A stretch of 64,000 bases of DNA, from positions 5,816,501 through 5,880,500 of the forward strand of contig CM052360.1 in NCBI GenBank assembly GCA_028551475.1, read 5' to 3'. Below, one piece after another: positions 10,901 to 22,196 of the stretch. The notes under the pieces were generated by a model. It did no database searches. It was not told the DNA's origin and saw nothing but the letters and a program-made list of their open reading frames with translations. Each line of letters starts with the position of its first letter. Positions within the stretch are counted from its first letter, which is position 1. The DNA is from Casuarina equisetifolia. Taxonomy: Eukaryota > Streptophyta > Magnoliopsida > Fagales > Casuarinaceae. A program made the position numbers and the translations under genes.

Positions 10901-13900
10901 ATGTAACTTTTTCCAATAATATATATTTGCTCTTAAACAAAGGTTCTTTTGTCAATTTCATAGAATATCTCCAAGATTATTTTCTACTGGTTATGTGAGC
11001 TAGTTTGACAAAATGCATTTTGTCATTACTTGCGGAAAAGATTCACCCTTTATTCATGGATCCATCGTCTTTGCTACTATGTTGTTAAGAAATTGACACC
11101 TTAACCAATCTTTCAATAATTTCAACATATAATATACTGGAACATCATTCAATCGAAAGCTTAAGTTGATAGATTTGATCCAGTTATCATATATTTTTCA
11201 CTCATTTGCGACCTCTATACTTAACATTCATATATGCATAAATCAAGTTCTTACCGGTGAATTGGGATAATGTTCAAAAGTCTCACTCACCTTTTGAATC
11301 AAAGATCCTCTGTCGAAGCAAACGCTTGTCATGTTCATTTTCTTCTGACCTTTATGAAATGGTATAACGTGAAAGAAGGGTATTCTTCAAAGTTCTGGTA
11401 ATAAGTGATGCAGTGATAAGTAGGGATGAATCTGCTCAAGATTTTAATTTTCGACAAATTCACGATTTTGAGCAGTACTAGCTCGACTAGCAGCAAAAGA
11501 AAAAGTCTCCAACGCAGAAAGCTGCAGCTTCTGCAGAATGCCAAAACATGCGGGGCTCATGTCGCAGATCCTTTCGCAATTGAAGGAGAGAAAACAACAG
11601 AGAAGTAAAAAGAGAGAGAAAAAAAAAAAAAAAAAGGAAAGTGAATTTGCTTTCTGGAAACTTGCCTTATCTGATCATATAAAATACTTCTGTGGGGATT
11701 ACTGGATACGCATTCGGTTAGTTTTAGTACAATGACAAGTTAACTTCCATTCTGTACAAGTTCATCCGACATGGTAAGCTTTTGAATCGCATATCCTAAA
11801 TATTATATCGTTCAAGTTAGAAATGCTGCAGCTGGTTAGTACATGTTCTGGCACATACTGATTTTTGCATTCTGTTCGACCATATGGTGATGGAGCTCAT
11901 ACTACTTCGAAGAGCCACTTTGAACATGGCCTAATGTCTACCACATGAAAAAAAAATTGATTTTTTTGGTCGAATAAACGAGCTTGATAGCAGCAGGAAA
12001 TATCTGCAACAACATATTTACGAATAACAGGGAGCAGCCAAGTGAACTTGCTCAAATCATCAACAGAACACGTATAACAACGAGAACTATTAATACCAGC
12101 AACCAGGGAGGGACCCCAACTATCAAATAACATCAAGTCTAAAAGTATCATTGTTATCACATGTAAACTGATTTATGGAAATAAGACTCTTTCGAAGTGA
12201 AGTAGTGTGGTGTTTGGAAGAACCCAGATAAAGAATGGGTAAACCATGAGAATTTACAACTCAAGTTGCTCAGCCCCCGAATGCACAATGGATCCGAATG
12301 GTCATGCTGCTAAGACTCGACTGGAAACCAAGAGATCTTCGCGGGTCCAAGACAAGGGAAAATATGAGACATGGTTTCAAAATCGTTTAGAGGCTGTTCA
12401 ATGGCAAGGAGATTGTCCTAGATACTCACTTTCCACAAAGCAAACCACAGGTGAGGCAGCAAGGGTCACAACTTTGCACAAGAATTCCTTTTTGATGAAG
12501 AGGCTGAGAATTACGTGGTCTTGTTGACAACGGAGAGAAAAGTTTCGATTTGGGACCATTTCTAGTTCATTTTCTACTGTAGACTTATTGACACTGACTT
12601 GAGGCACAGGAGGTGTTGAGTTTTCCGTACGGAAAATTGATTTTTCCCTTTTGACAGGAACGGTTTGTGCTTTGCAGTGAAGGTTAATGGTGATAAAGTG
12701 GTGCTGGTTGATGAGCGTAAAAGAGGAAGAATTGGGTTGATTTGGAGGCTAGTTTATAGATTATTGCAACAAAACTGGATATATTTTGAAGTTGGACTAT
12801 GAAAAGCTCACAAGAAATTAACTAGCTATAATAATAAATTAGAAAAATTTATTCTCTTTAAGATAAATTTGTAAGCATTGAGTATAATTTTTACTTTGAA
12901 AAAGATTTTTCAAACCAAATTCAGGCAACGTGAAACAGGTATGCCATTTTTAACGAAATCAAAGTTCCATATTGAGCTTAAAGGAGGATGATTACTTCAA
13001 AACCAGTTTCAGGCTTTAGTTATGGTGATTTTTACATCATTTACAAGGATTATCATCCACTTAACTCCGCAACCAGACTACCGAATAAACATTGCCTAGT
13101 ACAATGATAGAGGCTAAAACTTGAGGTAGATGCACACCAAGCCTCCACGAGTATTTTGTTTCTATTCGTTATCAAAGAAAGATCGTGAAGAAAAGCCTAA
13201 AGCCTCTGGTATGTTTCGTGAAAACCACACAAAGAAATGCCCCGTGTACGTGCAGCCATAAAAAGCATACAGGACCTCAAAAAGAAAGGCATCCAAGTTT
13301 GACGAATTTCAAAGCCATAGAACTTTTATCATCCAACCTACCCAAGCCTGAAAATATCAATATATAGATCTTAAATACTCCGATTAAGCCGAGGACTAAA
13401 ATCCAATTCGAAGCTCATTTCACTCAGATGCCTGACAATTCCACTAAAAACTCTCGGTGTTTTACCTGTTTCCAATCATATTAATTGAACTAGGATCTTG
13501 AAGACAAACATAAACAACAGCCAACAATATCATCCAGAATCCCTGAACAATCTGATCATTTTTATCCCGTTTGAGATGCTGTATAGCTTGAAAGTATGTT
13601 CACAATTCTGCTACTGGTATGTATTGGGTTCAACACTTGTCTATCTCAAGTTGTGCTTTCTTTCATTTCGTAAATTACGTCTCTAAGTTATTTACAGTCA
13701 ATATAAACTATGTATCTAAGTTATTTAAAATATTTGGCTTATTAAAATTCCAAAGCCTCAATCTTCGCATTTGCAATATGGGCTGTAAGGATTCCTTTGT
13801 TCGAACAAAAATGTGAGTTTTGTGAGGGTCGTTCGCCTAAGGTGCATCAACTGTCATTCAAACTCCTTTGACTTTCAGAAAATGTACTTATTCTCTTCAT

Positions 13901-14586
13901 TGCACGACTTAAAGTTCAATATCTAGAATTATGTGAAGTGCAGTAGAATATTATTATATTTCAAATGAATCCAATCAATTATGTGAAAATGAAGGCTTGG
14001 AAAGATTGATCAATGATAAGTGCAATTTGTTTTGGTCCCTATCTCGCTACAAAGACTAATTTTAGAAGGAGAAGATTACCTTACGCAATCTTTGGCAAAT
14101 AAGCTTCACCATTATCGTTGCCAGGGTCACCATTCCTTGAGTTCATATTCATCAACATTAACCTGAACTTCAAGTAAGATTGATAAATTTTATAGGAATT
14201 ATGCAGATACAAGTATCAAAGTGAAAATTTTGAGACTCGAAGGAAACTTTTGAAGATGAACTTGAAGTGAATGAGAAATTTTTTTTTTTTTTTTAATGGG
14301 AATCAATTGATGGGCCTAAAGACAACTAGATGTTGAATTAACGTTTCTAAATATGAAGCTTGATGTACACTTTAAGCAACCTCAGTTTGCAAAAGGTTTT
14401 GCTTTTGTACATCCCAAGTTCTCATTGATCTGTCTCCCCTCTTATGCTAGACTTTGATTAGTTCTTTAGACACAATATAAAGATGATTGGTGTCTTTCCA
14501 AGTTATGATAGGTCTTTTGTAAACCAATTTAGTAATGTTTACATATTGAAAGATTAACAAAAAGCAAATTCCTTGTGAAGATACAA
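7955..14586. other. Gene-poor region with scattered decayed coding-like stretches
   Basis: No intact gene is visible. About 8880-8960 holds short direct repeats of a GTAAAGTCTGTCT-like unit. The stretches 9060-9540, 10020-10180, 10270-10740 and 12246-12790 have balanced composition and short coding-like runs but many stops, and I could not assign them to a family. They may be remnants of a processed or transposed gene. Long A and T runs occur near 11620 and 14280. The first few hundred bases probably contain the promoter and leader of the FSIR-motif gene, which is read leftward from 7954. Confidence 0.4.
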
Positions 14587-14834
14587 GAGTTTCAAATGAG
14601 AGACGTAGATACTTTAGATTTTCATGGATTGTGCATTAAGTTTAATGGTAAAACTTTGTATAAATGTGCCTAAGAGGAGAAGCATAAAGCCGAATAAGCA
14701 TACTTCATAGGTTCTGCGGTTTGTTGAGGCAACTTTACCGCCTTATTAAGCTCAATTCCAAACAAACACTATTTCGACTGTTCAAAGAGTCCATAAACCA
14801 AAAGGAAAAAGAACCCTTTTGGCGACCGTGTCGA
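14587..14834 (+). repeat. Dispersed repeat copy 1 (about 245 bp)
   Basis: This segment is closely similar over its whole length to 21328-21580 in the same orientation. Shared landmarks are a GACGTAGATAC-like start, TTAGATTTTCAT, GTTAAGTTTAATGGTAA, CCTAAGAGGAG, CATAGGTTCTRCGGTTTGTT, CTGTTCAAAGAGTCCATAAA and CTTTTGGCGA near the end. No coding frame, terminal inverted repeats or poly(A) tail were recognised. It could be a decayed non-autonomous transposon, a solo fragment of a larger repeat, or a segmental duplication. Confidence 0.75.
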
Positions 14835-15307
14835 CGCTTAAGGATTTTTGGCTTTTAAGTAATAGCTGCACCTTTGGATGTCGTTTGAATTTTACTTTTC
14901 GAGCAATGCCGAGTGCCTCTCACAACTCCGAAGATATCATGCTCTAAATGTTGACGAATATGTCTTGTAAGTGCCAATGGCAATCATGTGCACCACGGGT
15001 TGTTGCCACTTAACATTGCTCGAGGATGCCATCGGAGCTTGTGTTGATATCATTTTTCCTTTTTGTTATCATTTTTTTATGTTGTCTAATATTCTAACCA
15101 AATAACTTTTCCAAATTTATATATGGATTGTATTTTGACAGTGTGATGCGACATTAGTGTGTAACTAAAATTTGTGTACTTGCCAATTTTTGGTGACATT
15201 GATGTTTTTCAATCTTTGATTATCAATCAGTTGATGAAGACACACGCCCGAGAATTGGAGCTAATGGAGAAAAGAATCAGATTTAGAGGATATTTGAAGT
15301 TATGGGT
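14835..15307. other. Spacer without recognised feature
   Basis: Nothing supported was seen between the dispersed repeat and the left arm of the inverted repeat. Confidence 0.5.
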
Positions 15308-16425
15308 TGGATGCCAAACATGAGCTGAAGTATGAGCTTTACATATCCATACAATAAGAAATTAAATTCATAACAGTATTAACTTTTTGAAACCTCAAAA
15401 CTCTTCCAAATACAACTTCTTAGAACCTCAAGACCCTTTCAAATACAACTTCTTAAAACCTCAAGACCCTTCTAAATACAACTTCTTGAAACTTCAAAAT
15501 CCTTCTAATACAATTTTTTTAATACTTCAAAACCCTTATATTTGGAAAACTAGAAATACCTAGTATATTCATATCTTCCCATTGAATTGCCCAATTTTGC
15601 TCCACACCTTACGAGCAGCCCAAAACACTACACCAGCAGTCCAAAATACCACACCAACAGCCCCAATTGCTTTGAGGAATTGGGGTTGCCAAACTTTGCT
15701 AGACACCATACGAGTGACACTAAACACCCCACCAACAGAACAACCTAAGAATAATCCTGAAGCTTTGCGGAATTCGACACTAACAACTCTGGTGAGAATG
15801 ATGCAAGCATAATTAACATTACAAGAATGATGAGCCAAATGATGAGCCAAATGATGAGGTCTTCGAGTTCGGCATCAACAAGTATGACATGTTGCTCTAT
15901 TTGCATTGCAGGCTCCTTTGAATCACCCATTGGATTGGTCTTAAGGAACCCAAGGCAACAAAGGTAATTAATAAAATAGATTTATCTTGTAAAATATCAT
16001 TAGAATCATAAAAATAAATAAACAAACAAAAAAAGATTTCACCTTTTTTGACTTCTTATTTGGAGCACTACCTTGTGGAAGAAGAAATTAATAGGGATCT
16101 TGAAATGGTGATCGCTTGGACGGGTACTATGAAGAGGATGGGTTGATGTTGTGCAAGGAAAAGTGCAACCGAACTTGTGGGTATGTAGATTGTAGGGATG
16201 GAATGGATGTGTGAGGAAGCAAGTGTTACAGGTCAACATTTGGGTTTTCAAACTATAAGTACAGAATGGAGATGTCATGAGGCAAGCGTTGCGGGTCAAC
16301 ATTTGGGTTTTTAGACCGCAGGGATAGAATGGAGGTAAAAGGAGAATGGTTAACATTTTGTGTCCAACCTATTTAACTTTTACTAACTCTAGGTTTTTTG
16401 AACCCAAACAATTTCCACTGAATAG
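15308..16425 (-). repeat. Left arm of large inverted repeat, carrying a decayed two-exon gene
   Basis: The reverse complement of this arm aligns with 16495-17460. Shared landmarks, read outward from the centre, are CCCAAATGTTGACC, CATCAACCCATCCTCTTC-like wording, TCAAGATCCCT, an exon end before GT (AAG|GTGAAATC here), CATACTTGTTGATGC and GTTGGAGCTATTGG-like wording. Two exons are hinted at. The outer one encodes acidic VILVDAELEDLI followed by a hydrophobic run (IIWLIIWLIILVMLIMLA), then, in another frame, GCSVGGVFSVTRMVSSKVWQ and PQFLKAIGAVGVVFW. The unit is therefore a small membrane-protein-like gene now broken. The inner exon here has a local tandem triplication of about 70 bp around the CAAATGTTGACC motif. 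The family is unrecognised. Confidence 0.7.
15378..15545. repeat. Minisatellite, about five units of 34 bp (left arm)
   Basis: Tandem units of the form CTTCTTAAAACCTCAAGACC followed by CTTCTAAATACAA occur about five times, with drift toward the outer end. The mirrored array lies at about 17235-17372 in the right arm, so the array existed before the arms were formed or was copied with them. Confidence 0.75.

Positions 16426-16429
<4 letters not shown>

Positions 16430-16483
<54 letters not shown>
16430..16483. repeat. (AG)n microsatellite at the centre of the inverted repeat
   Basis: A perfect run of about 26 AG dinucleotides sits in the loop between the two arms of the inverted repeat. Confidence 0.95.
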
Positions 16484-16485
<2 letters not shown>

Positions 16486-16494
16486 ACAATAAGT

Positions 16495-17460
16495 GTTGTT
16501 TCTAAAAACTTTCTCTTCACCTGCATCTCACTGAACCTTTCCCTTATTAATCCCATTGCAACGCACACAAAGTTTTGACCAACACTCTCTTCACACCTCT
16601 ATCCCGTGCATACGGTCTTAAAGCCCAAATGTTGACCTGCAGCACCCCCTCACGGCACCAACCCATCCTCTTCTTCCTCTTCTCAATGATCATCCGGGCA
16701 ATCATCACATCAAGATCCCTTCCAATTGCTATATGCCAAAAAGTAGTGCGTCAAATGAAAAGCCGCAGAAGGTAAAATCTTTTTCTTTTTTTCTTTATTT
16801 ATTTTTATGAATCTAATGACATTTTATAGGATAGATATGCTTCATCAATTACATTAGTGCCATGAGGTTCACCAAGACCGATCCAACGGGTGATTCAAAA
16901 TAGCCTTTAGTGCGAACAGAACACCATGCCATACTTGTTGATGCTGAAGTTGAAGGTCTCATCAAATGACTAATCATTTTCACAATGCTAATTTTTTGCA
17001 TCATTCCTCAATAGCACGGTGTGGAATTCTGCAAAGCTTTAGAATCATTCCTAGGTTGGGTCACTAGTGGGGTGTTTAGTGTTGCTTGTATGGTGTTAAG
17101 CAAAGTTGGGCAATCTCAATTCCTCAAATCAGTTGGAGCTATTGGTATGGTGTTTTGTATTCTTGATGTGGAATTTTGGGTTATTTATAAGATGTAGAGC
17201 AAAGTTAGACATGAATATAGTAGGTATATATGGTTTTCCAAATAAAATGATCATGAGGTTTTAAGAAGTTATATTTAGAAGGATTTTGATGGTTCAAGAA
17301 GTTGTATTTGAAGGGATTTTAAAGTTTCAAGAAGTGATATTTGGAAGAATTTTGAGGTTTCAAGAAATTAATAAAATGACTGACAACTTATGTATTTTTT
17401 TTTATTGTATAGATTTGTAGTTCATGTTCGGCACTATATGGATCAATTTCATCATTGTAT
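16495..17460 (+). repeat. Right arm of large inverted repeat, second decayed gene copy
   Basis: This is the inverted counterpart of 15308-16425. On the plus strand the same gene-like unit reads outward: an exon with CCCAAATGTTGACC and ending AGCCGCAGAAG before GTAAAATC, an intron, then a second exon with CATACTTGTTGATGC, GGTTGGGTCACTAGTGGGG and GTTGGAGCTATTGGTATGGT, then the 34 bp minisatellite (about 17235-17372). The frame is interrupted by stops, so the copy is a pseudogene. Because the exon-intron pattern is the same in both arms, the duplication was at the DNA level and not through mRNA. Outer borders are approximate. Confidence 0.7.
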
Positions 17461-18090
17461 CTTGTATGGGCAACCTAACCAATACATGTAGTATTAAAAG
17501 CCAATCCTGCATTGTTAGCCATTCATGTCAATCAAAGTTAACATCCTCTATCTTGTTTAAATAATTGTATTGTAAATGAGAAAAAAATAAATTAAGACCA
17601 CAAAGATGCATAACACTTATATAAGAAACATACCAAGGAATTTACAAACCACTCGACTACTAGTGCAGAAAATAATAAAAAAAATCTTAGCAAAAGAAAG
17701 CTCATGAGTCAATTTTGCATACCATGAGTGACAAGGATATATCACACGGTGCCAATAAGGACTCATAACTTTTTCCTTCAGAACCTTTATTACCCACTAA
17801 TTTGGAGTTCCCATGTTTTCCAGAGCCATGATTTCCGTAGTTCCTCGGAATGTGCTACAATAAATTTCCAAACCCTTACTCTCTACATTTTTGTTGACTT
17901 GGTCCCCCTTTGCACATCCACTATATGACCTGACATAGACGAATAAAATTAACTGCCAATTGACACTAATGCTAAGCAAATTTTCCAATAAAAAAGGTAC
18001 TGGCGATCCATAATCTTTCCGAAAGGTTGAAGGCAGTAAAAAGAGACAAAAAAGAAAAAGGTGGATGAGGGGAACGGAAAGTGGAGCAAT
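17461..18090. other. Spacer without recognised feature
   Basis: AT-rich sequence between the inverted repeat and the PPR pseudogene. Nothing supported was seen. Confidence 0.5.
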
Positions 18091-18840
18091 GATGTCCTTT
18101 ACCCACCTCCCTCTCAGACGTGTAAGGTAAATGCGCTCCCGTTCAAGATGCCCTTCGTTTGATTGACGAAATGCCCCACTGAGATCATGTCTCGTGGGCC
18201 TGAATCCTTGCTGCTCTCAACCAGGCCAACCTCCCCCGCCAAAGGCTCTCCATGCTCCCTACCGTGCTTAGGGATGATGGTTTAGAACCTGACCATTATG
18301 TGCTTGCTACCCTTTTTAAGGCATGTGCTAAATTCGGCGTCATTAGGCAAGGCAAGCAGGTGCGTGCCCGCTTTTTGTTATCACCGTTTCAGGATAAGAC
18401 GATGTTGTCAAGTCATCATTGGTTGATATCATTGCAAAATGTGAATTACCAGTAATGCAATGCACGAATGGCTTTCGATTCAATTTCTTCAAAGACTTCG
18501 GTTTCTTGGGCTGCCCTGATTTCAGGGTATGCCCGAAGTGGGAGGAAATCGGATGCTTCGGAGCTGTTTGAGAGGGTACCAGTTAGGAATTTGTTTTCTA
18601 GGACGGCTTTGATTTCTGGTTTGGTACAGGGTGGGAATGGGGTTGATGTGTTTTATTTATTTACTGAAATGAGAAGGGAAGGGGTTGATATAGTAGACCC
18701 ATTAGTTCTTTCAAGCACCATTAGTGCTAGTGCTGCGCTAGCAGCCCTGGTGCTCGGAAAGCAGATTCATCGTCTAATTATTGCTCTATATTTTTAAGTA
18801 ATACACTTGTAGATATGTATGCTAAATTGCAGCGAGCCAG
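18091..18840 (+). pseudogene. Pentatricopeptide-repeat gene remnant (At4g14050/MEF35-like)
   Basis: The plus strand carries clear PLS-type pentatricopeptide wording. Visible blocks are DALRLIDEMP, DDGLEPDHYVLATLFKACAK with GVIRQGKQV, MAFDSISSKTSVSW, ALISGYARSGRKSDASELFE, RVPVRNLF, ALISGLVQGGNGVD, LFTEMRREGVDIVDPLVLSS, GKQIH and a final NTLVDMYAK. These match the repeat layout of the mitochondrial editing factor group around At4g14050. The reading frame changes between 18455 and 18468 and stops interrupt it near 18145 and 18797. The C-terminal half, including E and DYW-type motifs, is absent, and the sequence ends about 300 bp before a gypsy fossil. It is a truncated pseudogene. Members of this family bind organelle RNA, but this copy cannot make a full protein. 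Confidence 0.85.
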
Positions 18841-19139
18841 GGGGAGCTGCCACCTCAGCCTCCAGCTTAGGAACACGTGGATGAAGCAGAAGGATGTTAT
18901 GAAGCCTTTCTGATATATTGTTTTTCTGCATTCTGCGTTTTACTTTTTAAAGGCTGCATTTCATTAGAAGAGTTGTAGTGGGAATAAAAGGGCAAACTGA
19001 TTTTGTTAGATGGGGCTTTGATCATTTATGTTTGTAATTGAATTCTCGAGGTGTTGATTTCCCTCGAATGAGCTCTTAAATTCCAAGTTTCTCTTCCTTC
19101 CATTAGTTCTGTATTTTCATTGCAGTCATTGGTAGAAAG

Positions 19140-19545
19140 ACTAAATTGAAGGAAGCTTTAGCTTCTGAGTTGAGTGATTACCCTGTTCATCCGAATACAG
19201 GGTCGTTTGTGCACTGGACTGCTGCAAAGCGGTACCAAAGATGGCTGCAAATGACCATCGGAATAAGTGTGAGCTGGATCAGAAGTTGGATGCCTTGGCA
19301 AAGACTATGCAATAGCTTTTCTCGACGTTAAATGCCAAGATTGACGGTGTGGCCACTCAAATTGATCCTCAGAAGGATATTGGGGAAAGCTGGGCGGGCC
19401 AACTGGTCGGAGAACAAAATCCTAGTTGCAGGTGAAACTTTTTCTGTCAAATACAACCCCGCACTATTCACCTTAAGTTCCCAAAATATGAAGGTGAGGT
19501 AGATCCGTCTCAGTGGATAGCTAAACAAGTCAAATCAGTAAAATT
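19140..19545 (+). mobile_element. Ty3/gypsy-type gag fossil fragment
   Basis: A short stretch has the wording of a plant Ty3/gypsy gag region, with the typical start of the retrotransposon gag domain near its 3' end. It is broken and covers only a small part of an element. No LTRs, protease, reverse transcriptase or integrase were found next to it. It lies just downstream of the truncated PPR copy. The age cannot be set without LTRs; the decay suggests it is old. Confidence 0.6.
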
Positions 19546-21327
19546 CAGATCAGAAGTGACATAAATATCAAGGGGGTGACAAATTTTTGGAATCTTGGAC
19601 TCGCAAATAAATGCTATCTAGCTAAACACAATCATAACTATATTGAATAATTCAAGACAACTAAAGATATATAATATATATAAATAATAAAGAAAACATT
19701 AACCATTTAAACACCCCATAACAAGTTGGAAAGCTACTTTGATTAAACAAAACCAGCAAATAATTGCAATGACGTTATGACCTAGGAAGTACCCATCTTT
19801 GAGTATTCTTTAAGGTCATTCAAACTCCTTACAATGAGATACCACGGCCTCCTGACAAAGTGCAGTCTCTGTATGTCTTAACACCAGATTAGACCATTCA
19901 TACTGGAATATATGCTACATATCTCCAGTTCACTGGTCTAGGCTTTACAGGGCTACCTCCAGATGCAAAGATGGCATCCAATATGTAACTAGGTAGGACC
20001 ATGCAAGAGTTTGTGCATGTGTGCACTCATATACGCTATACGCAGCCCATGCTTCAACTTCAAATGGAACTTCTCCCCTTGTAAAAACATCATAGGGGTT
20101 GACTTTGTCAGTCTACAACTCACAGGATGCCCACGCTCATGTATTAAGCGTGTGTGCCATTTAATTGCATAGACAGAATTAATGCTAGAGACACAAGAAT
20201 ATCAAAGTAAACAAATACATAATAGAAAAAGGCTATTAACGTGAAGTCCATAGTTGCAGTGGTATCTTCTATTGACAAAAAAAGAATCATGAGACATGGT
20301 AGTCCAAAAACATAGTGTGTCACATTGGAAGTGAATTGAAGACCCATCAAATGCTTCATGGAAACACCACCATAAGCCATAGATTAATCTCATATAATTT
20401 GGACAATAAGTGAATTAAACCTAACACTTGAATTTTCAACTTCCAAGTATGGTTATATATATTTTATTGTTGATAAGATTAGACTCCAATACATTTTACT
20501 CACAATTATGTCGTCATGAAAAAATGTTGAATTGTTTGATTTTGAAAATAAAGTGCTTTATTTTCTACAAAACTCTACACTAGGGCATTAAAAATAATAA
20601 AGCCTTTTAAACAGCTAACTCAAGAAACCATAAGTTTCATTATATAACTGTTCGATATCTCATTCAAAAGCACGAATCTCAATTTGGAAACCAATCGCAC
20701 TGCTGAATAATAACCAGACTATTTCATTTCAAACACTTTCAAAAGCACATTCAACACAAAGCTTATAAACCCCAAACAGATTGCCAGCAGAAACTCTTCT
20801 GCCGAGCCAAAGATTTGGAAGCTTCATAGAACAAGCACATTGAACACAGATCTGAATACATTTTTTCAAAATGCATTTAATAGCAATGGATTGAAAAATT
20901 AAAAAGATATGCCTTATCACTAAAAGTATCCCAACACATTGTCGACCGTTTAGATATGCATTACAGATATTAAAGATTCTTTTTTCAAATTGAGATTCAA
21001 GTTACCCACATAAACGTTTTACCGCCATGACTTCATGAGTTGTACAATAATGCAGCATCAGACCTATTTATCCCCTCTAGATTGTTTAGTTTAGCAATCT
21101 GATAATCTGAAATTAAAGAATTCACTCTTTCAAACAACATCTCGTAACATCTTAGAATTTCAATGCAGCTGTAAACCATACATCCAGAACTGAAGTTACA
21201 GAAGTAAAATCTCTTACCAAAACAAAAGCCACAAATTGCTGAAGCAGCATCCTTGATCAGAGCACAAGAAATAATACCTGCTAAAGTTAAAGGAAACACA
21301 GGGAAAGAAACGAAGCGAAATTCGAAA
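19546..21327. other. Gene-poor spacer
   Basis: AT-rich sequence without a supported gene. Short open frames on both strands show no family wording. Confidence 0.5.
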
Positions 21328-21580
21328 GAGTTTCAAGTCAAAGAGGCGTAGATACCTTAGATTTTCATAGATAATGCGTTAAGTTTAATGGTAACACTTT
21401 GTATAAATACGCCTAAGAGGAGCTATGTAAAGCCCAATGTCCAAACCTCATAGGTTCTACGGTTTGTTGAGGCAAAGTTACCGCCTTAATTAGCTCAATC
21501 CCAAACAAAGACCATTTCAACTGTTCAAAGAGTCCATAAACCAAAAGGAAATGAACTCCTTTTGGCGAGCGCGTCAATGC
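21328..21580 (+). repeat. Dispersed repeat copy 2 (about 250 bp)
   Basis: Second copy of the repeat at 14587-14834, in direct orientation 6.7 kb away. The two differ by scattered substitutions and small indels. The outer flanks are not similar, which supports a discrete repeat unit and not one longer duplication. Confidence 0.75.
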
Positions 21581-22196
21581 GTAATGCCACAAGAAAAATC
21601 CCTAGGAGAAGAATCACTTCACAGATCTACGGCTCCGTGAGTAGTGGATCTGTTTGAACGATAATTCTACCAGAAATGGAAAGAAACAGCGGCGACTTTA
21701 ACATAACTGCACGTGCGAATTGGAAGAACTCCAGATGATGGCTAAAATACAGATAAAAAGTCTCTAGGAAGCAACAACGTGACAGCGAGAAGGAGGCTGC
21801 AGCAAGCTACCAGGTTCTGAATTCCGACGCTAAGTTTAAATATTGAATAAACAAAACATAGCAGGGAAGAGAAGAGATTTGAGTGGTGGATCTAAAAGCC
21901 TATGTTTAATCTTAATGATATTTCTCTCCTCTGGTTGTTGATGGCCTTGATAATTACATTTTATTTTTTGGTTTACTTGTTGGGTCGTCTACTATCTTTT
22001 TATTCAAGTTGTTTCTTGCAAGAAAAGATGGAGGATAAGATTGTGGGTCGAAAGATTATTAGATGTCTGTAAATCATCGTTACAAAGTGGTTGGATTTCG
22101 TTGTTACATCGACGCCAGAGAAGATGAGTTTTGTTATTCTTCCCCGGCTTGGATCATATGCAGCAGTGCAATGCTGCTTCCTTGTTCTAAAAGCTG
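21581..22196. other. Spacer; probably includes the 3' UTR of the proton channel gene
   Basis: No gene was seen. The part nearest 22196 should hold the 3' untranslated region of the leftward-read proton channel gene. Confidence 0.5.

Noticed and set aside
15378-15545. Regular short tandem units resembling a CRISPR array
   Set aside because: Units are directly adjacent and degenerate without unique spacers, and the genome is a plant nucleus. It is a minisatellite.
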